From an uncultured Alistipes sp. (GTDB taxonomy: Bacteria; Bacteroidota; Bacteroidia; Bacteroidales; UBA932): a stretch of DNA of 64,000 bases. Under the pieces are notes generated by a model. The model was given only the letters and a program-made list of their open reading frames with translations. It was not told where the DNA came from and did not search any database. Position numbers and translations under genes: made by a program. The stretch spans positions 1-64,000 of the forward strand of contig URSC01000011.1 in the NCBI GenBank assembly GCA_900550465.1, in the 5' to 3' direction. Below are positions 25,540-35,216 of the stretch, in pieces (the first letter of the stretch is position 1; each line of letters starts with the position of its first letter).

Positions 25540-26772
25540 ATGGAAGTAAACCTGATCAGTACGTTTGCCGAGTTCAAGGAACTGAAGAACATCGACAGAC
25601 CTACCATGATGAGCGTGCTGGAAAACATCTTCCGCACCCAGCTGGAAAAAATGTACGGCTCAGCCGACAATTTTGACATCATCATCAATATCGACAAGGG
25701 TGACCTCGAGATATGGAGGAACCGCGAGGTGGTGGAGAAGGTCGAGGACCCCAACACCCAGATATCCCTGGAGGATGTCCACAAGATCGACCCCTCATAC
25801 GAGGTAGGCGAGGACTTCCCCGAGGAGGTCAAGCTCTCCGACTTCGGCCGCAGGGGCATCCTCAACCTGCGTCAGAACCTGCAGGGCCGCATCGCCGACA
25901 TCGAGAAGGCCAACCTGTACAACAAGTACAAGGACAGGATCCATGAGATTCTCGTGGGCGAGGTCTACCAGGTATGGAAGAAAGAAGTGCTCGTAATGGA
26001 CGAGGACGGCAACGAACTGGTACTTCCCAAGTCCGAACAGATACCCTCCGACTACTTCAAGAAGGGCGAGACAGTCAAGGCCGTCATCGAGAGCGTGGAG
26101 ATGAAGAACAATACACCCGTAATCACCCTCTCGCGTACATCCCCGGCCTTCCTGGAGAGACTTTTCGAGCAGGAGGTGCCCGAGATCTTCGACGGTCTGA
26201 TCACCATCAAGAAGGTGGTCCGGATTCCCGGCGACAGGGCCAAGGTAGCGGTGGAGTCCTACGACGAGCGCATCGACCCCGTAGGAGCATGCGTCGGTGT
26301 CAAGGGCTCGCGTATCCACAGCATCGTCCGCGAGCTGCGCAACGAGAACATCGACATCATCAACTGGACCTCCAACACCCAGCTGCTCATCCAGAGGGCA
26401 CTGAGCCCCGCGAAGATATCCTCCATGTCGATTGACGAGGAGACCAAGCACATACGTGTCAACCTCAGTCCTTCCGAAGTATCCCTGGCCATCGGCAAGG
26501 GCGGAAGCAACATCAAGCTGGCCGGTCAGCTCGCAGGCTACGAGATAGACGTCTTCCGCGAGAACGAGGCCGGTGAGGACGAGGAGGACGTGATGCTCGA
26601 CGAGTTCAATGACGAGATCGAGCAGTGGATCATCGACGCCCTCAAGGGTATCGGCTGCGACACTGCCAAGAGCGTGCTCGCGCTTCCCGTGGACGAGATA
26701 TGCCACAGGGCCGACCTCGAGGAGGAGACAGTGCAGGAGGTTCAGAAGATACTCCGCGCGGAGTTCGAATAA
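25540..26772 (+). CDS. nusA: transcription termination/antitermination factor NusA
   Basis: NusA binds RNA polymerase and RNA to control pausing and termination. The 410 residues show the N-terminal polymerase-binding domain, an S1 domain (about 130-200), and tandem KH domains with the CVGVKGSRIHSIVRELRNEN and AIGKGGSNIKLAGQL loops, followed by an acidic C-terminal tail with a helix-hairpin-helix-like end. Start: the ATG at 25540 gives MEVNLISTFAEF; upstream in-frame codons belong to rimP in another frame. It lies 38 nt before infB. Confidence 0.95.
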   Translation: MEVNLISTFAEFKELKNIDRPTMMSVLENIFRTQLEKMYGSADNFDIIINIDKGDLEIWRNREVVEKVEDPNTQISLEDVHKIDPSYEVGEDFPEEVKLSDFGRRGILNLRQNLQGRIADIEKANLYNKYKDRIHEILVGEVYQVWKKEVLVMDEDGNELVLPKSEQIPSDYFKKGETVKAVIESVEMKNNTPVITLSRTSPAFLERLFEQEVPEIFDGLITIKKVVRIPGDRAKVAVESYDERIDPVGACVGVKGSRIHSIVRELRNENIDIINWTSNTQLLIQRALSPAKISSMSIDEETKHIRVNLSPSEVSLAIGKGGSNIKLAGQLAGYEIDVFRENEAGEDEEDVMLDEFNDEIEQWIIDALKGIGCDTAKSVLALPVDEICHRADLEEETVQEVQKILRAEFE

Positions 26773-26810
26773 TAGAGAAAACGAGTTATTAACTAAATTG
26801 ATGATAATAT

Positions 26811-29693
26811 ATGGCGGGACAAGAAAAAATCAGAATCAACAAAGTACTCAAAGAATTCAACATCGGATTAGGGACATTGGTGGAATTTCTCAGCAAGAAG
26901 GGCTATGAGGTGGAGTCCAATCCAGGAGCCCAGATAAGCGGGGAAGAATACGAGCTGGTCAGGAAAGAATATGCGAAGGAGCAGCTCATCAAGGAAGAAT
27001 CCAGGAAAATTGCCATCAAGGTCAAGGAAATAACCAAGAAAGAGAGTTCCAGGCCGGAACCCGAGGAAGAGCAGTTCGGAGACGAGGTAATCATCAAGAC
27101 TACGACCATCGACCATCCCTCCACACCTGAGCCCGCCAATGTGGAGAAAAAGGCCGAGAGTCCTCAGTCAGATGAGAAGCCGGCCGAGGCCGCTCCTGTT
27201 CAGGAACCTGTCCAGGAGACAGCACCGGCCCGTGAGACGGCACAGGAGGCCGCAGCCGCACAGCCCGCTCCCGTAGAGCAGGAGCCCGAAGCCGTTCCCG
27301 TGCCGGAGGAACCTGCCGTAAAGCCCGAAGCCGCCGAGCCCGTCAGAAAGACCGCGGAAGACCGCCGTCAGGATCATTCCGGACTCAAAATTCTGGGCAA
27401 GATAGACCTCAACAAGAAACCGGCTCCCGCTCCCAAGCAGCCGGCACCGGCCAAACCCGCTCCGGCTCCTGCCCCCAGGCAGACCGCCCAGGAGACACCC
27501 GCGGAGCAGCCGCACCGCGAGACCGTGGAGCACATCGAGACCAGGGTGGAGAAGCTCGCAGGTCCTGTGATCAGCGGCAAGATAGACCTCTCTGCCTTCG
27601 AGAAAAAACATTCTCCCTCCGAGAAGAGCGGCCACCGCAAGCGTGAGCGCATAGTCAAGGGCGAGAAAGTGGACATCACCAAGGCCGACGCAGGTTCCGG
27701 TCAGAAAAAGGGCGGAAAGAAAGACTCCGACTCCTCCCGCAGCAAGAAGAACCGCAATAAGGAGAAACCCAAACCCGTACGTGTCGAGATAGACGAGGAC
27801 CTGATCCAGAAACAGATCAAGGAGACTTACGCCCGCATGACCGAGGGCAAGGGCAAGACCAAGAGTTCCAAGCACAAGAGAGAGAAACGCGAGCTCATCT
27901 CCCAGAAGATGGAGGAGGCCCGCGAGATGGAGCAGATGGAGAGCAGGATACTCAAGATGACCGAGTTCGTGACTGTCAACGAACTGGCCGTCATGATGAA
28001 TCTCCCCGTCACCAAGGTCATCGAGGCCTGCATGAACCTGGGACTGATGGTATCCATCAACCAGCGCCTGGACGCCGACGCCCTGGTGCTCGTGGCCGAG
28101 GAGTTCGGTTATGAGGTCCAGTTCGTCACAGCCGACGCCGAGGATGAGATACAGGAGGAGGTGGACGATCCCGCAGACCTGGTAGAGCGTCCGCCCATCA
28201 TCACCGTCATGGGCCATGTGGACCACGGTAAGACCTCCCTGCTGGACTACATCCGCAAGTCCAACGTCATCGCCGGTGAGGCGGGAGGCATCACCCAGCA
28301 CATCGGAGCCTACAACGTCAAGCTCCCCGACGGCCGCCGCATCACCTTCCTCGACACCCCCGGTCACGAGGCCTTCACCGCCATGCGTGCCCGCGGTGCC
28401 AAGATCACCGACCTGGTAATCATCATCATAGCCGCCGACGACGCCATCATGCCCCAGACCGTGGAGGCCATCAACCACGCCCAGGCGGCAGGTGTGCCCA
28501 TGATATTTGCCATCAACAAAATAGACAAGCCCGGCGCCAACCCCGACCGTATCCGCGAGCAGCTAGCCAACATGAACATCCTCGTGGAGGACTGGGGCGG
28601 CAAGTACCAGTGCCAGGAGATATCGGCCAAGAAGGGCGTCAACGTGGACAAGCTCCTCGAGAAAGTCCTCCTGGAGGCCGATCTCCTCGAGCTCAAGGCC
28701 AACCCCAGGCGCCGCGCCAAGGGTACCGTCATCGAGTCCTCCCTGGACAAGGGCCGCGGCTACCTGGCCACAGTCCTGGTGCAGAACGGCACTCTCCATG
28801 TGGGAGACATCATGCTCAGCGGCAGCTTCTACGGCAGGGTCAAGGCCATGTTCAACGAGCGCGGCCAGAAAGTCGACGAGGCCGACCCCTCCACCCCTGT
28901 ATCGGTACTCGGACTCAACGGAGCTCCGACAGCCGGCGAGGTATTCAACGTCATGGAGGACGAGCGCGAGGCCAAGGACCTGGCCAACAAGCGCGAGCAG
29001 CTGCTCCGCATCCAGGGCCTGAGGACCCAGAAGCACATCACCCTCGAGGAGATCGGCCGCCGCATCGCGATAGGCAACTTCCAGGAGCTCAACATCATCG
29101 TAAAGGGAGACGTGGACGGCTCCATCGAGGCTCTCTCCGATTCCCTCATCAAGCTCTCCACCGAAGAGATTCACGTGGACGTAATCCACAAGGCTGTGGG
29201 AGCCATCTCCGAGTCCGACGTCCTGCTGGCCGCCGCCTCCAACGCCATCATCATCGGCTTCCAGGTAAGGCCTTCGGCCAATGCCCGCCGCCTGGCCGAG
29301 AAGGAGGAAATCGAAATCCGCCTCTACTCCGTCATCTACGACGCCATCAACGAAGTCAAGAGCGGTATCGAGGGTATGCTCGCACCTGAGGAGAAGGAGG
29401 AAGTCACCGCCACCGCCGAGGTTCGCGAGACTTTCAAGATATCCAAGGTCGGCACCATCGCCGGATGTATGGTCAAGGAGGGCAAGATCACCCGCAGCTC
29501 CAAGGTCCGCGTCATCCGCGACGGCATAGTGGTCTACACCGGAACACTGGGTTCTCTCAAGCGCTTCAAGGACGACGTCAAGGAAGTCGCAGCCGGTCTG
29601 GACTGCGGTCTGAACATCGACGGATACAACGACATCAAGGTCGGCGACACCATAGAGGCTTACCAGATCGTAGAGATCAAGCGCAAACTTTAA
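26811..29693 (+). CDS. infB: translation initiation factor IF-2
   Basis: This GTPase brings initiator tRNA to the 30S subunit. The 960 residues begin with an IF2-N domain, followed by a long Pro/Ala/Glu-rich linker (about residues 80-240) and a Lys-rich region. The G domain starts near residue 467 with GHVDHGKT, then DTPGHEAFTAMR (G3) and NKIDKPG (G4). Domains 2-4 follow and the chain ends YQIVEIKRKL. The operon rimP-nusA-infB is widely conserved. Confidence 0.96.
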   Translation: MAGQEKIRINKVLKEFNIGLGTLVEFLSKKGYEVESNPGAQISGEEYELVRKEYAKEQLIKEESRKIAIKVKEITKKESSRPEPEEEQFGDEVIIKTTTIDHPSTPEPANVEKKAESPQSDEKPAEAAPVQEPVQETAPARETAQEAAAAQPAPVEQEPEAVPVPEEPAVKPEAAEPVRKTAEDRRQDHSGLKILGKIDLNKKPAPAPKQPAPAKPAPAPAPRQTAQETPAEQPHRETVEHIETRVEKLAGPVISGKIDLSAFEKKHSPSEKSGHRKRERIVKGEKVDITKADAGSGQKKGGKKDSDSSRSKKNRNKEKPKPVRVEIDEDLIQKQIKETYARMTEGKGKTKSSKHKREKRELISQKMEEAREMEQMESRILKMTEFVTVNELAVMMNLPVTKVIEACMNLGLMVSINQRLDADALVLVAEEFGYEVQFVTADAEDEIQEEVDDPADLVERPPIITVMGHVDHGKTSLLDYIRKSNVIAGEAGGITQHIGAYNVKLPDGRRITFLDTPGHEAFTAMRARGAKITDLVIIIIAADDAIMPQTVEAINHAQAAGVPMIFAINKIDKPGANPDRIREQLANMNILVEDWGGKYQCQEISAKKGVNVDKLLEKVLLEADLLELKANPRRRAKGTVIESSLDKGRGYLATVLVQNGTLHVGDIMLSGSFYGRVKAMFNERGQKVDEADPSTPVSVLGLNGAPTAGEVFNVMEDEREAKDLANKREQLLRIQGLRTQKHITLEEIGRRIAIGNFQELNIIVKGDVDGSIEALSDSLIKLSTEEIHVDVIHKAVGAISESDVLLAAASNAIIIGFQVRPSANARRLAEKEEIEIRLYSVIYDAINEVKSGIEGMLAPEEKEEVTATAEVRETFKISKVGTIAGCMVKEGKITRSSKVRVIRDGIVVYTGTLGSLKRFKDDVKEVAAGLDCGLNIDGYNDIKVGDTIEAYQIVEIKRKL

Positions 29694-29695
29694 TC

Positions 29696-31726
29696 ATGCA
29701 TATCAACATTCCGCTTCTGCTGCTGTCCGCATTCCTGGCCATAATACCCGGAACTCTTTCCGCAATGGCCAGGGATGACCGTGACAATGCCGGAATGCTC
29801 AGCCGCGCCTACAACCTCGACAACATGCTGTTCAATATCAAGAGCAGCCACAACGGAGGAAACCGCATCGTCGTCAATCCCACCGGAGCTTCCATCGCAG
29901 TAATTTCAGGCAACGGAAAGAAAATCTCATTCATCTCCAACCGCAACAAGGGCGAGATACTTACGCACCTTAAAAGCCGCCAGGTAATAACGGCCATGAA
30001 CTACTCGCCCGAGGCCAGGGAACTTTTCATTTCCGACACCGGAGGTGACATCACAGCATACACGACAGAGGGATATGCCCCCATAAACTCTTTCCGCGCA
30101 GGACGACAGTACAGCAGCATCGCCGTCAGCCCCAACTACTACTATATTGCGGCTGCTGACGGCAATGAGGTGGACATCTGGGATCTTCAGACAACTGTTC
30201 TCCGGAAGAGACTGTACTTCGCCGGGAAGATCAACCACATCACATTTTCCCCTGATTCCAAGGAGATAGCCGTCAGTTGCGACTCAAGCGGACTTATTAC
30301 AGTAGATGTCCTTAAATACTACAGGACACCTGTATCCAGGACACCGGAGAATGTCATGCAGGCCTCCTATCACCCGGAAGGTAAATACATATCCTACGCC
30401 AAGACAGATTCCGTGATTGTATACAATCTTATCAACAGGAAAGCCGTTTACCGCATCCGGACCGGAAAGGGCCTGGATGTCATAGACCTAGAATTCCGCA
30501 GGAGCAGCACGGAAGAAAGGACCACTCTGACCTGCATCTCGGACAAAAGGGTATCCTACTGGGACATGACTGACCTGCCCCCTCTGTATATGACCATGAT
30601 AAGCGAGGAGGCCGACAACCTGATGTCGGACTGGATCCGTCAGATGGACGGAGAGTCCATGGAAGAATACCGGATCAGGGTCACTGACGACAACGCGGCA
30701 CGGCAAAGAGCCATGCTCCTCGACCAGGCCGCCACTGCCATAGCCTCCAGGAGCATTAAACTCGAAGATCCCTTCATCGCGGAGCAGTACGACTCAGGGA
30801 ACCATACAATAGGCATCAAGTTCAAGGAACTCAACCCCATCAGGCTGGAAGTACCGGAAGAAGAGTTCGACGAGGTTAGGACCGGTGACCTGCTCTTCGA
30901 GAATCCTGTCTACACCCTCGACGGGAACGACGAGTTCCAGCTCGTCTATCTTGAGGTAATCAACCGTACCACAGACAAGACGTACATCTTCGACCGGCGC
31001 AGCTACATCATAGAGGAAGTGGAGTTCGACGAGGAGGAAGAGAGCCTCGATTTCATACCCGTAGCCATGATTCAGGCCGCAAACATGGAGATGGAGGCCC
31101 TGCAGATGCAGACTCAGCAGATTATGGAGGAAAAGAGACAGGAGAATGTCATCACCGACAAGACTGAGATAACCATCAGTTCGGAAATCCAGAGCGATGT
31201 GGATGCCGACGGCAACAAGATCTACAACTATCTCCTCGGATACCGCTACGACGTCTCCGAAGGCTTCTCCTATCAGGAGGACTTCGGCCCCGGCAAGTTC
31301 ATGGTAACTGAGTCCAACGCAGCCCTGACCATGCTTGAGGCCATCCGCTCCGCCCTCGCCGGAGACATGGGCAGATATCTCGAAGACGCGGCAGCCGTCG
31401 ACATCACCATCACAGGCACTGCCGACGCCATCCCTGTAGGCCGCATCCCCTATGACGGTTCCCTCGGGGAATTCAGAGAAACCCCCTATTATGCCTATGA
31501 CGAGCTCGCCAGCATGACCGTCACCGACGAGAGCGACATAAGGGACAATGAGCAGCTTGCATTCATCCGCGCCGCCGGCGTGAAGAAATGGCTCGAGACC
31601 GAGGTAGAGCAGCTACGTACCCACAGGGACAAATGCTCCTACCATTACAGGACCGAGGTAAGCAATGTCCGGGGCGGTGAGTTCCGCAGGATTATCGTAC
31701 AGATACGCTTCCGCGACATTTTCTAA
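29696..31726 (+). CDS. exported WD40-like beta-propeller protein with C-terminal OmpA-like region
   Basis: The 676-residue protein starts 2 nt after the infB stop and has a hydrophobic signal (residues 1-23). Residues about 40-330 form WD40-like blades (SPNYYYIAAADGNEVDIWD, FSPDSKEIAVS). A glutamate-rich middle region follows. The C-terminal part, with NEQLAFIRAAGVKKWLE and VQIRF at the end, resembles an OmpA-like peptidoglycan-binding fold, though this is tentative. It is likely periplasmic. Function is unknown. Confidence 0.65.
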   Translation: MHINIPLLLLSAFLAIIPGTLSAMARDDRDNAGMLSRAYNLDNMLFNIKSSHNGGNRIVVNPTGASIAVISGNGKKISFISNRNKGEILTHLKSRQVITAMNYSPEARELFISDTGGDITAYTTEGYAPINSFRAGRQYSSIAVSPNYYYIAAADGNEVDIWDLQTTVLRKRLYFAGKINHITFSPDSKEIAVSCDSSGLITVDVLKYYRTPVSRTPENVMQASYHPEGKYISYAKTDSVIVYNLINRKAVYRIRTGKGLDVIDLEFRRSSTEERTTLTCISDKRVSYWDMTDLPPLYMTMISEEADNLMSDWIRQMDGESMEEYRIRVTDDNAARQRAMLLDQAATAIASRSIKLEDPFIAEQYDSGNHTIGIKFKELNPIRLEVPEEEFDEVRTGDLLFENPVYTLDGNDEFQLVYLEVINRTTDKTYIFDRRSYIIEEVEFDEEEESLDFIPVAMIQAANMEMEALQMQTQQIMEEKRQENVITDKTEITISSEIQSDVDADGNKIYNYLLGYRYDVSEGFSYQEDFGPGKFMVTESNAALTMLEAIRSALAGDMGRYLEDAAAVDITITGTADAIPVGRIPYDGSLGEFRETPYYAYDELASMTVTDESDIRDNEQLAFIRAAGVKKWLETEVEQLRTHRDKCSYHYRTEVSNVRGGEFRRIIVQIRFRDIF

Positions 31727-31735
31727 GCCCGCGAC

Positions 31736-31766
31736 TTGGTATAATGGTTACAATTTTTTAAATTTG
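31736..31766 (+). promoter_or_regulatory. promoter upstream of the split membrane protein gene
   Basis: TTG at 31736-31738 and TAAATTTG at 31759-31766 are 20 nt apart. The ATG at 31802 follows after 35 nt. Confidence 0.65.
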
Positions 31767-31801
31767 TAGTTATTATACTAACAAACTAAACTTTATCAAC
31801 T

Positions 31802-32002
31802 ATGAGCTTCCTGAAACAACCCTTCGATTTTCTGATCGACCGTGACGACATGATCGACGTCACCTTCCCCGGCTACATCATGATTCTTGTCGTATGTGCC
31901 GTAACGCTTTTTCTGATAATCCCCAAAGGGGATACCGTCATAACTCCGGTAATGGAGACCACGGTCACCGAGACTGTAGAGATGACCGACCGCGGACGGT
32001 AA
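31802..32002 (+). CDS. N-terminal part of a frameshifted membrane protein
   Basis: The 66-residue frame starts MSFLKQPFDFLIDRDD and contains one membrane helix (about residues 24-41). It ends TDRGR at a TAA that lies beside a second frame encoding the continuation. The helix looks genuine, and the following frame begins with meaningful sequence (TVTKGEVVAVI) at exactly the point where this one stops. A lost single base near 31990-32000 would explain both. Confidence 0.6.
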   Translation: MSFLKQPFDFLIDRDDMIDVTFPGYIMILVVCAVTLFLIIPKGDTVITPVMETTVTETVEMTDRGR

Positions 32003-33297
32003 CAAAGGGAGAGGTGGTCGCCGTCATCTCCCCCGGCACCACGCTCAGGATCTATGCCGTCTCAGGTATCTCCTTATGGGCTGAGGACAGCCGCGGCAAC
32101 AGAGGATATGTACCGGCCTCCATCCTTGGAGACAGATACTATCTTGCCGATTCCGATAATTTCGGAGACACCACGTACAAAGCCGGCACCCCGGTCACAT
32201 TGACCGGCATCACGGGGGAGGGACACTTCGAGGTCCGCACAGACGACGGAATGACTATGGAGATATTTAATGAAGGTTCTCTCTATCCTGCCGAAGCTCT
32301 CGGCTTCCCGTCCAAGGGCAAGAACGAGATGCACATCTCCAGGAAGAAGATCCTGGAAATCTTCCAGCCCGGAAAGACCTTCGCCGAGATAGACGGACAG
32401 CCTCTCTACGCCCAGACCATCCGCAGCAGCGGAGGGCAGCTCACCGCCGACTTCCGGTACACTGTCTATGATGCCGAGGCTAAGATGATACACAGCGGCA
32501 TCCGGGCGGTATTCTCAGACGGAGTGCTGGAAAGCTGGGAATGGGGCACCGTGAAGGATGAGGAGTACAACCTTGCCCTCAAGGCCATACCCTGGACAGA
32601 GACACTGATCGGACTGCCCCTGATCAAGGACCTCAACTTCAAGAAGCCTGTAGGCAAGACCAAGGCCAAGACCCCGGAGGACTTCGACAAGATAGATCTG
32701 ACCTATCATCCCAATCTGCCCGGGTTCCTCTCCACAGCCATCAACATCATCATATACATAGTCCTGCTGGCCATAGCCCTGTACGTCCTGCTGGACCTGC
32801 TGATACTGCTGCCGCTCTTACATTACCCGCTGCTGTACATAAGGTTCATACCCAACATCGTGTTCAAGGTGCTCGCCTTCATCATGGTATTTGTGTCCTC
32901 AGCCCTGCTTTTCATGGCATTCGGTCCTTTCTTAGGCGGCAACGATTTAGGAGACACCGGCAAGCTGTGGCTGCTGATACTGCTGCTGCTCTTCAATCTG
33001 TACACCTCATACAAATACTTCGGATTCCTGCTCTACAACCGGTGTCCGTCCTGCGGCCGCATGCACACCCTCGATACCACCGATGAAGGCTGCGTGACCG
33101 GCACATCCTATACTGACAGGACGACCTACGAAGTGAAGATGCTGAACAACAGAGAAATGAGCCGCAAAGCCCTCCACACGGACCACTACAAGAATACCCA
33201 CATCAAGGAGGTGCTCCAGTGCCGCCGCTGCGGCAATAAGTTCTCCCACCGCTTTGTCATCAGCACCAAGATAGGATCTACCCAGCACAACAACTGA
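31894..33297 (+). CDS. C-terminal part of a frameshifted membrane protein: SH3-like, transmembrane, zinc ribbon
   Basis: The open frame runs from 31894, but its first 30 or so residues are a shadow of the upstream membrane helix; convincing protein begins near 31999. It has an SH3-like domain (GTTLRIYAVSGISLWAED, RGYVPAS), a soluble region, four or so hydrophobic helices (about residues 275-380) and a C-terminal zinc ribbon with CPSC and CRRC. The full protein would be about 500 residues. No function is known. If no frameshift exists, a GTG at 32014 could serve as a start. Confidence 0.6.
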   Translation: MCRNAFSDNPQRGYRHNSGNGDHGHRDCRDDRPRTVTKGEVVAVISPGTTLRIYAVSGISLWAEDSRGNRGYVPASILGDRYYLADSDNFGDTTYKAGTPVTLTGITGEGHFEVRTDDGMTMEIFNEGSLYPAEALGFPSKGKNEMHISRKKILEIFQPGKTFAEIDGQPLYAQTIRSSGGQLTADFRYTVYDAEAKMIHSGIRAVFSDGVLESWEWGTVKDEEYNLALKAIPWTETLIGLPLIKDLNFKKPVGKTKAKTPEDFDKIDLTYHPNLPGFLSTAINIIIYIVLLAIALYVLLDLLILLPLLHYPLLYIRFIPNIVFKVLAFIMVFVSSALLFMAFGPFLGGNDLGDTGKLWLLILLLLFNLYTSYKYFGFLLYNRCPSCGRMHTLDTTDEGCVTGTSYTDRTTYEVKMLNNREMSRKALHTDHYKNTHIKEVLQCRRCGNKFSHRFVISTKIGSTQHNN

Positions 33298-33327
33298 TTT
33301 GGTAATTCGGAATATTTGACCCAACTT

Positions 33328-33368
33328 CGCGCTGCAGAATGGATAAAATATCTGATTTATGCAGCGCG
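33328..33368 (+). repeat. inverted repeat over the MATE start codon
   Basis: CGCGCTGCA (33328-33336) and TGCAGCGCG (33360-33368) form a perfect 9-bp stem with a 23-nt loop. The ATG at 33359 lies at the base of the second arm. It could act as an upstream terminator or hide the start codon. Confidence 0.55.
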
Positions 33369-34711
33369 ATGCTATTGATTTCGGAACAGTAAACATCCCG
33401 TCCCTGTTCGGTAAGTATTTCGTTACTACTCTGCTGGGGATGGTGAGCATGTCGGCGGTCACGGCCATCGACGGCATCTTCATAGGTCACGGAGTAGGCA
33501 GCGACGGCATCGCCGCCGTCAATATCTGCGTGCCCGTGTGGATGATATTCACCGGTCTCGGTCTGATGGCCGGAGCCGGCAGTTCCGTAGTGGCCTCGAT
33601 ACATCTGGCCAGGGGAAAGGTCAAGGCCGCCCGGCTCAATGTCACCCAGGCCATCCTCTTCGTGACCATCATAGCCGCGCTGGTCGCAGGTCTCATCATG
33701 ACCTTCCCCGAGACCACGGCCCGGATGCTCGGCTCCTCGGAGCACCTGATGCCCCTCGTACTGGACTACCTGCTGTGGATAGTCCCGGCCCTGCCCTTCC
33801 AGATGTGGCTCTCGGTATCGCTCTTCATCATCCGCCTGGACGGAGCGCCTCAGTACGCCATGTGGTGCTCGGTCATAACGGCCATCATCAACACCGTGCT
33901 CGACTGGCTCTTCATCTTCCCCCTCGATATGGGCGTCAAGGGCGCGGCCATAGCCACCGGCATCAGCATTGTCGTGGGCGGCTGCATGGGCATCGGCTAT
34001 CTGCTGCTGCGGGCCAGGGTGGTGCGTCTGATCAAGTTGAAAATGAGCCGCAAGAGCATGCGCCTGAGCATGCGCAACATCGGCTACCAGTGCAAGATAG
34101 GCTCCCCCGCCCTGCTCGGAGAGGCCACCATCGCCGTCCTCATGTTCATGGGCAACCAGGTCTTCATGCGCTACCTCGGAGACGACGGTGTGGGCGCCTT
34201 CGGTGTGGCCTGCTACTACACTCCATTCGTCTTCATGTTCGGCAACGCCGTGGCCCAGTCCGCCCAGCCGATAGTCAGCTTCAACTACGGAGCCGGCAAG
34301 ATGGACCGCGTCCTGTCCGTCAGCCGCCTGTCGATAATCACCGCCGTCATCTGCGGGTTCGTCGGCATGATGCTATTCGTACTCCTGCCCGGTCCCCTCG
34401 TAGGCCTGTTCATCGGCCAGGAGGGCAACGCCGCCCGCATCGCCATCGACGGCCTTCCCCTCTTCGCCCTCGGCTACATCTTCTACGTCACCAACGTAGC
34501 CTCCATCGGCCTCCTCCAGAGCCTCGAGAAGATGAAGCCCGCCATGCTCTTCGCCTGCCTGCGCGGCCTCGTCTTCATCGTCCCGAGCTTCATCATCATG
34601 CCCCGCCTGCTCGGCGACGCCGGCATCTGGCTCGCCATGGCCGTCTCCGAGGCCCTCACCACCGCCGCCATCGCCCTCTACTACTTCCTCGGCCGTAGGA
34701 GAAATCTCTAA
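33359..34711 (+). CDS. MATE-family multidrug/Na+ efflux protein
   Basis: This inner-membrane protein of 450 residues has about 12 hydrophobic helices in the two-fold MATE arrangement. Typical pieces include GMVSMSAVTAIDGIFIGHGV at the start, NTVLDWLFIF, and AQSAQPIVSFNYGAGKMDR in the second half. Members export cationic drugs or other small molecules with Na+ or H+ exchange. The substrate cannot be predicted. A hairpin covers its start codon, and a terminator follows its stop. Confidence 0.9.
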   Translation: MQRDAIDFGTVNIPSLFGKYFVTTLLGMVSMSAVTAIDGIFIGHGVGSDGIAAVNICVPVWMIFTGLGLMAGAGSSVVASIHLARGKVKAARLNVTQAILFVTIIAALVAGLIMTFPETTARMLGSSEHLMPLVLDYLLWIVPALPFQMWLSVSLFIIRLDGAPQYAMWCSVITAIINTVLDWLFIFPLDMGVKGAAIATGISIVVGGCMGIGYLLLRARVVRLIKLKMSRKSMRLSMRNIGYQCKIGSPALLGEATIAVLMFMGNQVFMRYLGDDGVGAFGVACYYTPFVFMFGNAVAQSAQPIVSFNYGAGKMDRVLSVSRLSIITAVICGFVGMMLFVLLPGPLVGLFIGQEGNAARIAIDGLPLFALGYIFYVTNVASIGLLQSLEKMKPAMLFACLRGLVFIVPSFIIMPRLLGDAGIWLAMAVSEALTTAAIALYYFLGRRRNL

Positions 34712-34712
34712 T

Positions 34713-34735
34713 TTGCACTTGCGAAGTGCAATTTT
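34713..34735 (+). terminator. terminator after the MATE gene
   Basis: TTGCACTT and AAGTGCAA form an 8-bp stem with loop GCG, followed by four T, one base after the MATE stop codon. Confidence 0.65.
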
Positions 34736-34835
34736 ACCGGCAGCCTCCACCGATGGAAGCTACATCGTCAAGGACGGCATCGAGTTCTCCTCCGGAAACA
34801 TTCTTCCGCTCTGGTGGTTCGGCCTCAACTACTAA
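34734..34835 (+). pseudogene. C-terminal remnant of an outer-membrane-type protein
   Basis: A short open stretch encodes SYIVKDGIEF, SSGNILPLWWFGLNY and a stop. It has no start codon and no upstream coding part. The composition (GC-rich codons, alternating strand-like residues, terminal aromatic) resembles the last strands of an outer-membrane barrel. It lies just after a terminator. It could be the leftover of a deletion. Confidence 0.4.
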
Positions 34836-35216
34836 CTACTGATACGCAACGTCAGGCTTCCCACATCAACATACAAAGCCATCAGTGTCTGTAATTTCAA
34901 CACTACGTATAATTCAATGAATTACAGCAATTTATCTCAATATTAACAATTACAGACTGAAGAGATAGGAATGAAACTGTTTCTCGGAATCCGCTTCTGA
35001 GTATGCTACAGGACGGGGTGATTAATTTATCCGGAAATTTCTCCATCGAGTCTGTTTTGTAACGACGCACATAAAAGCCAATATAACAGCCACATACGTC
35101 CATCACAACAAAACAGACTATGAGGTGTCCCTCTGTATCTGTAATTCCAACGAACGGCACAATGCTCTTAATTTATGCCGCTTAGCAAAATATGACCCAT
35201 AACAGACTGACGATAG
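34836..35216. other. AT-richer intergenic region without a supported gene
   Basis: The composition is clearly more AT-rich than its neighbours. A minus-strand frame (34903-35160, 85 residues) is open, but it has no family resemblance and a Cys-rich composition unlike neighbouring proteins. Related 20-odd-base strings ending TCTGTAATT(T/C)CAAC occur near 34885 and 35135, which hints at a decayed repeat-containing gene. No promoter or RNA gene is seen. Confidence 0.4.

Noticed and set aside
27168..28478. 436-codon minus-strand frame opposite infB
   Set aside because: Antisense shadow of the IF-2 linker and G domain; the composition is unlike real proteins.
34903..35160. 85-codon minus-strand frame in the gap before the repeat array
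   Set aside because: No family likeness, no promoter, Cys-rich composition unlike its neighbours. It may be part of a decayed gene but cannot be supported.
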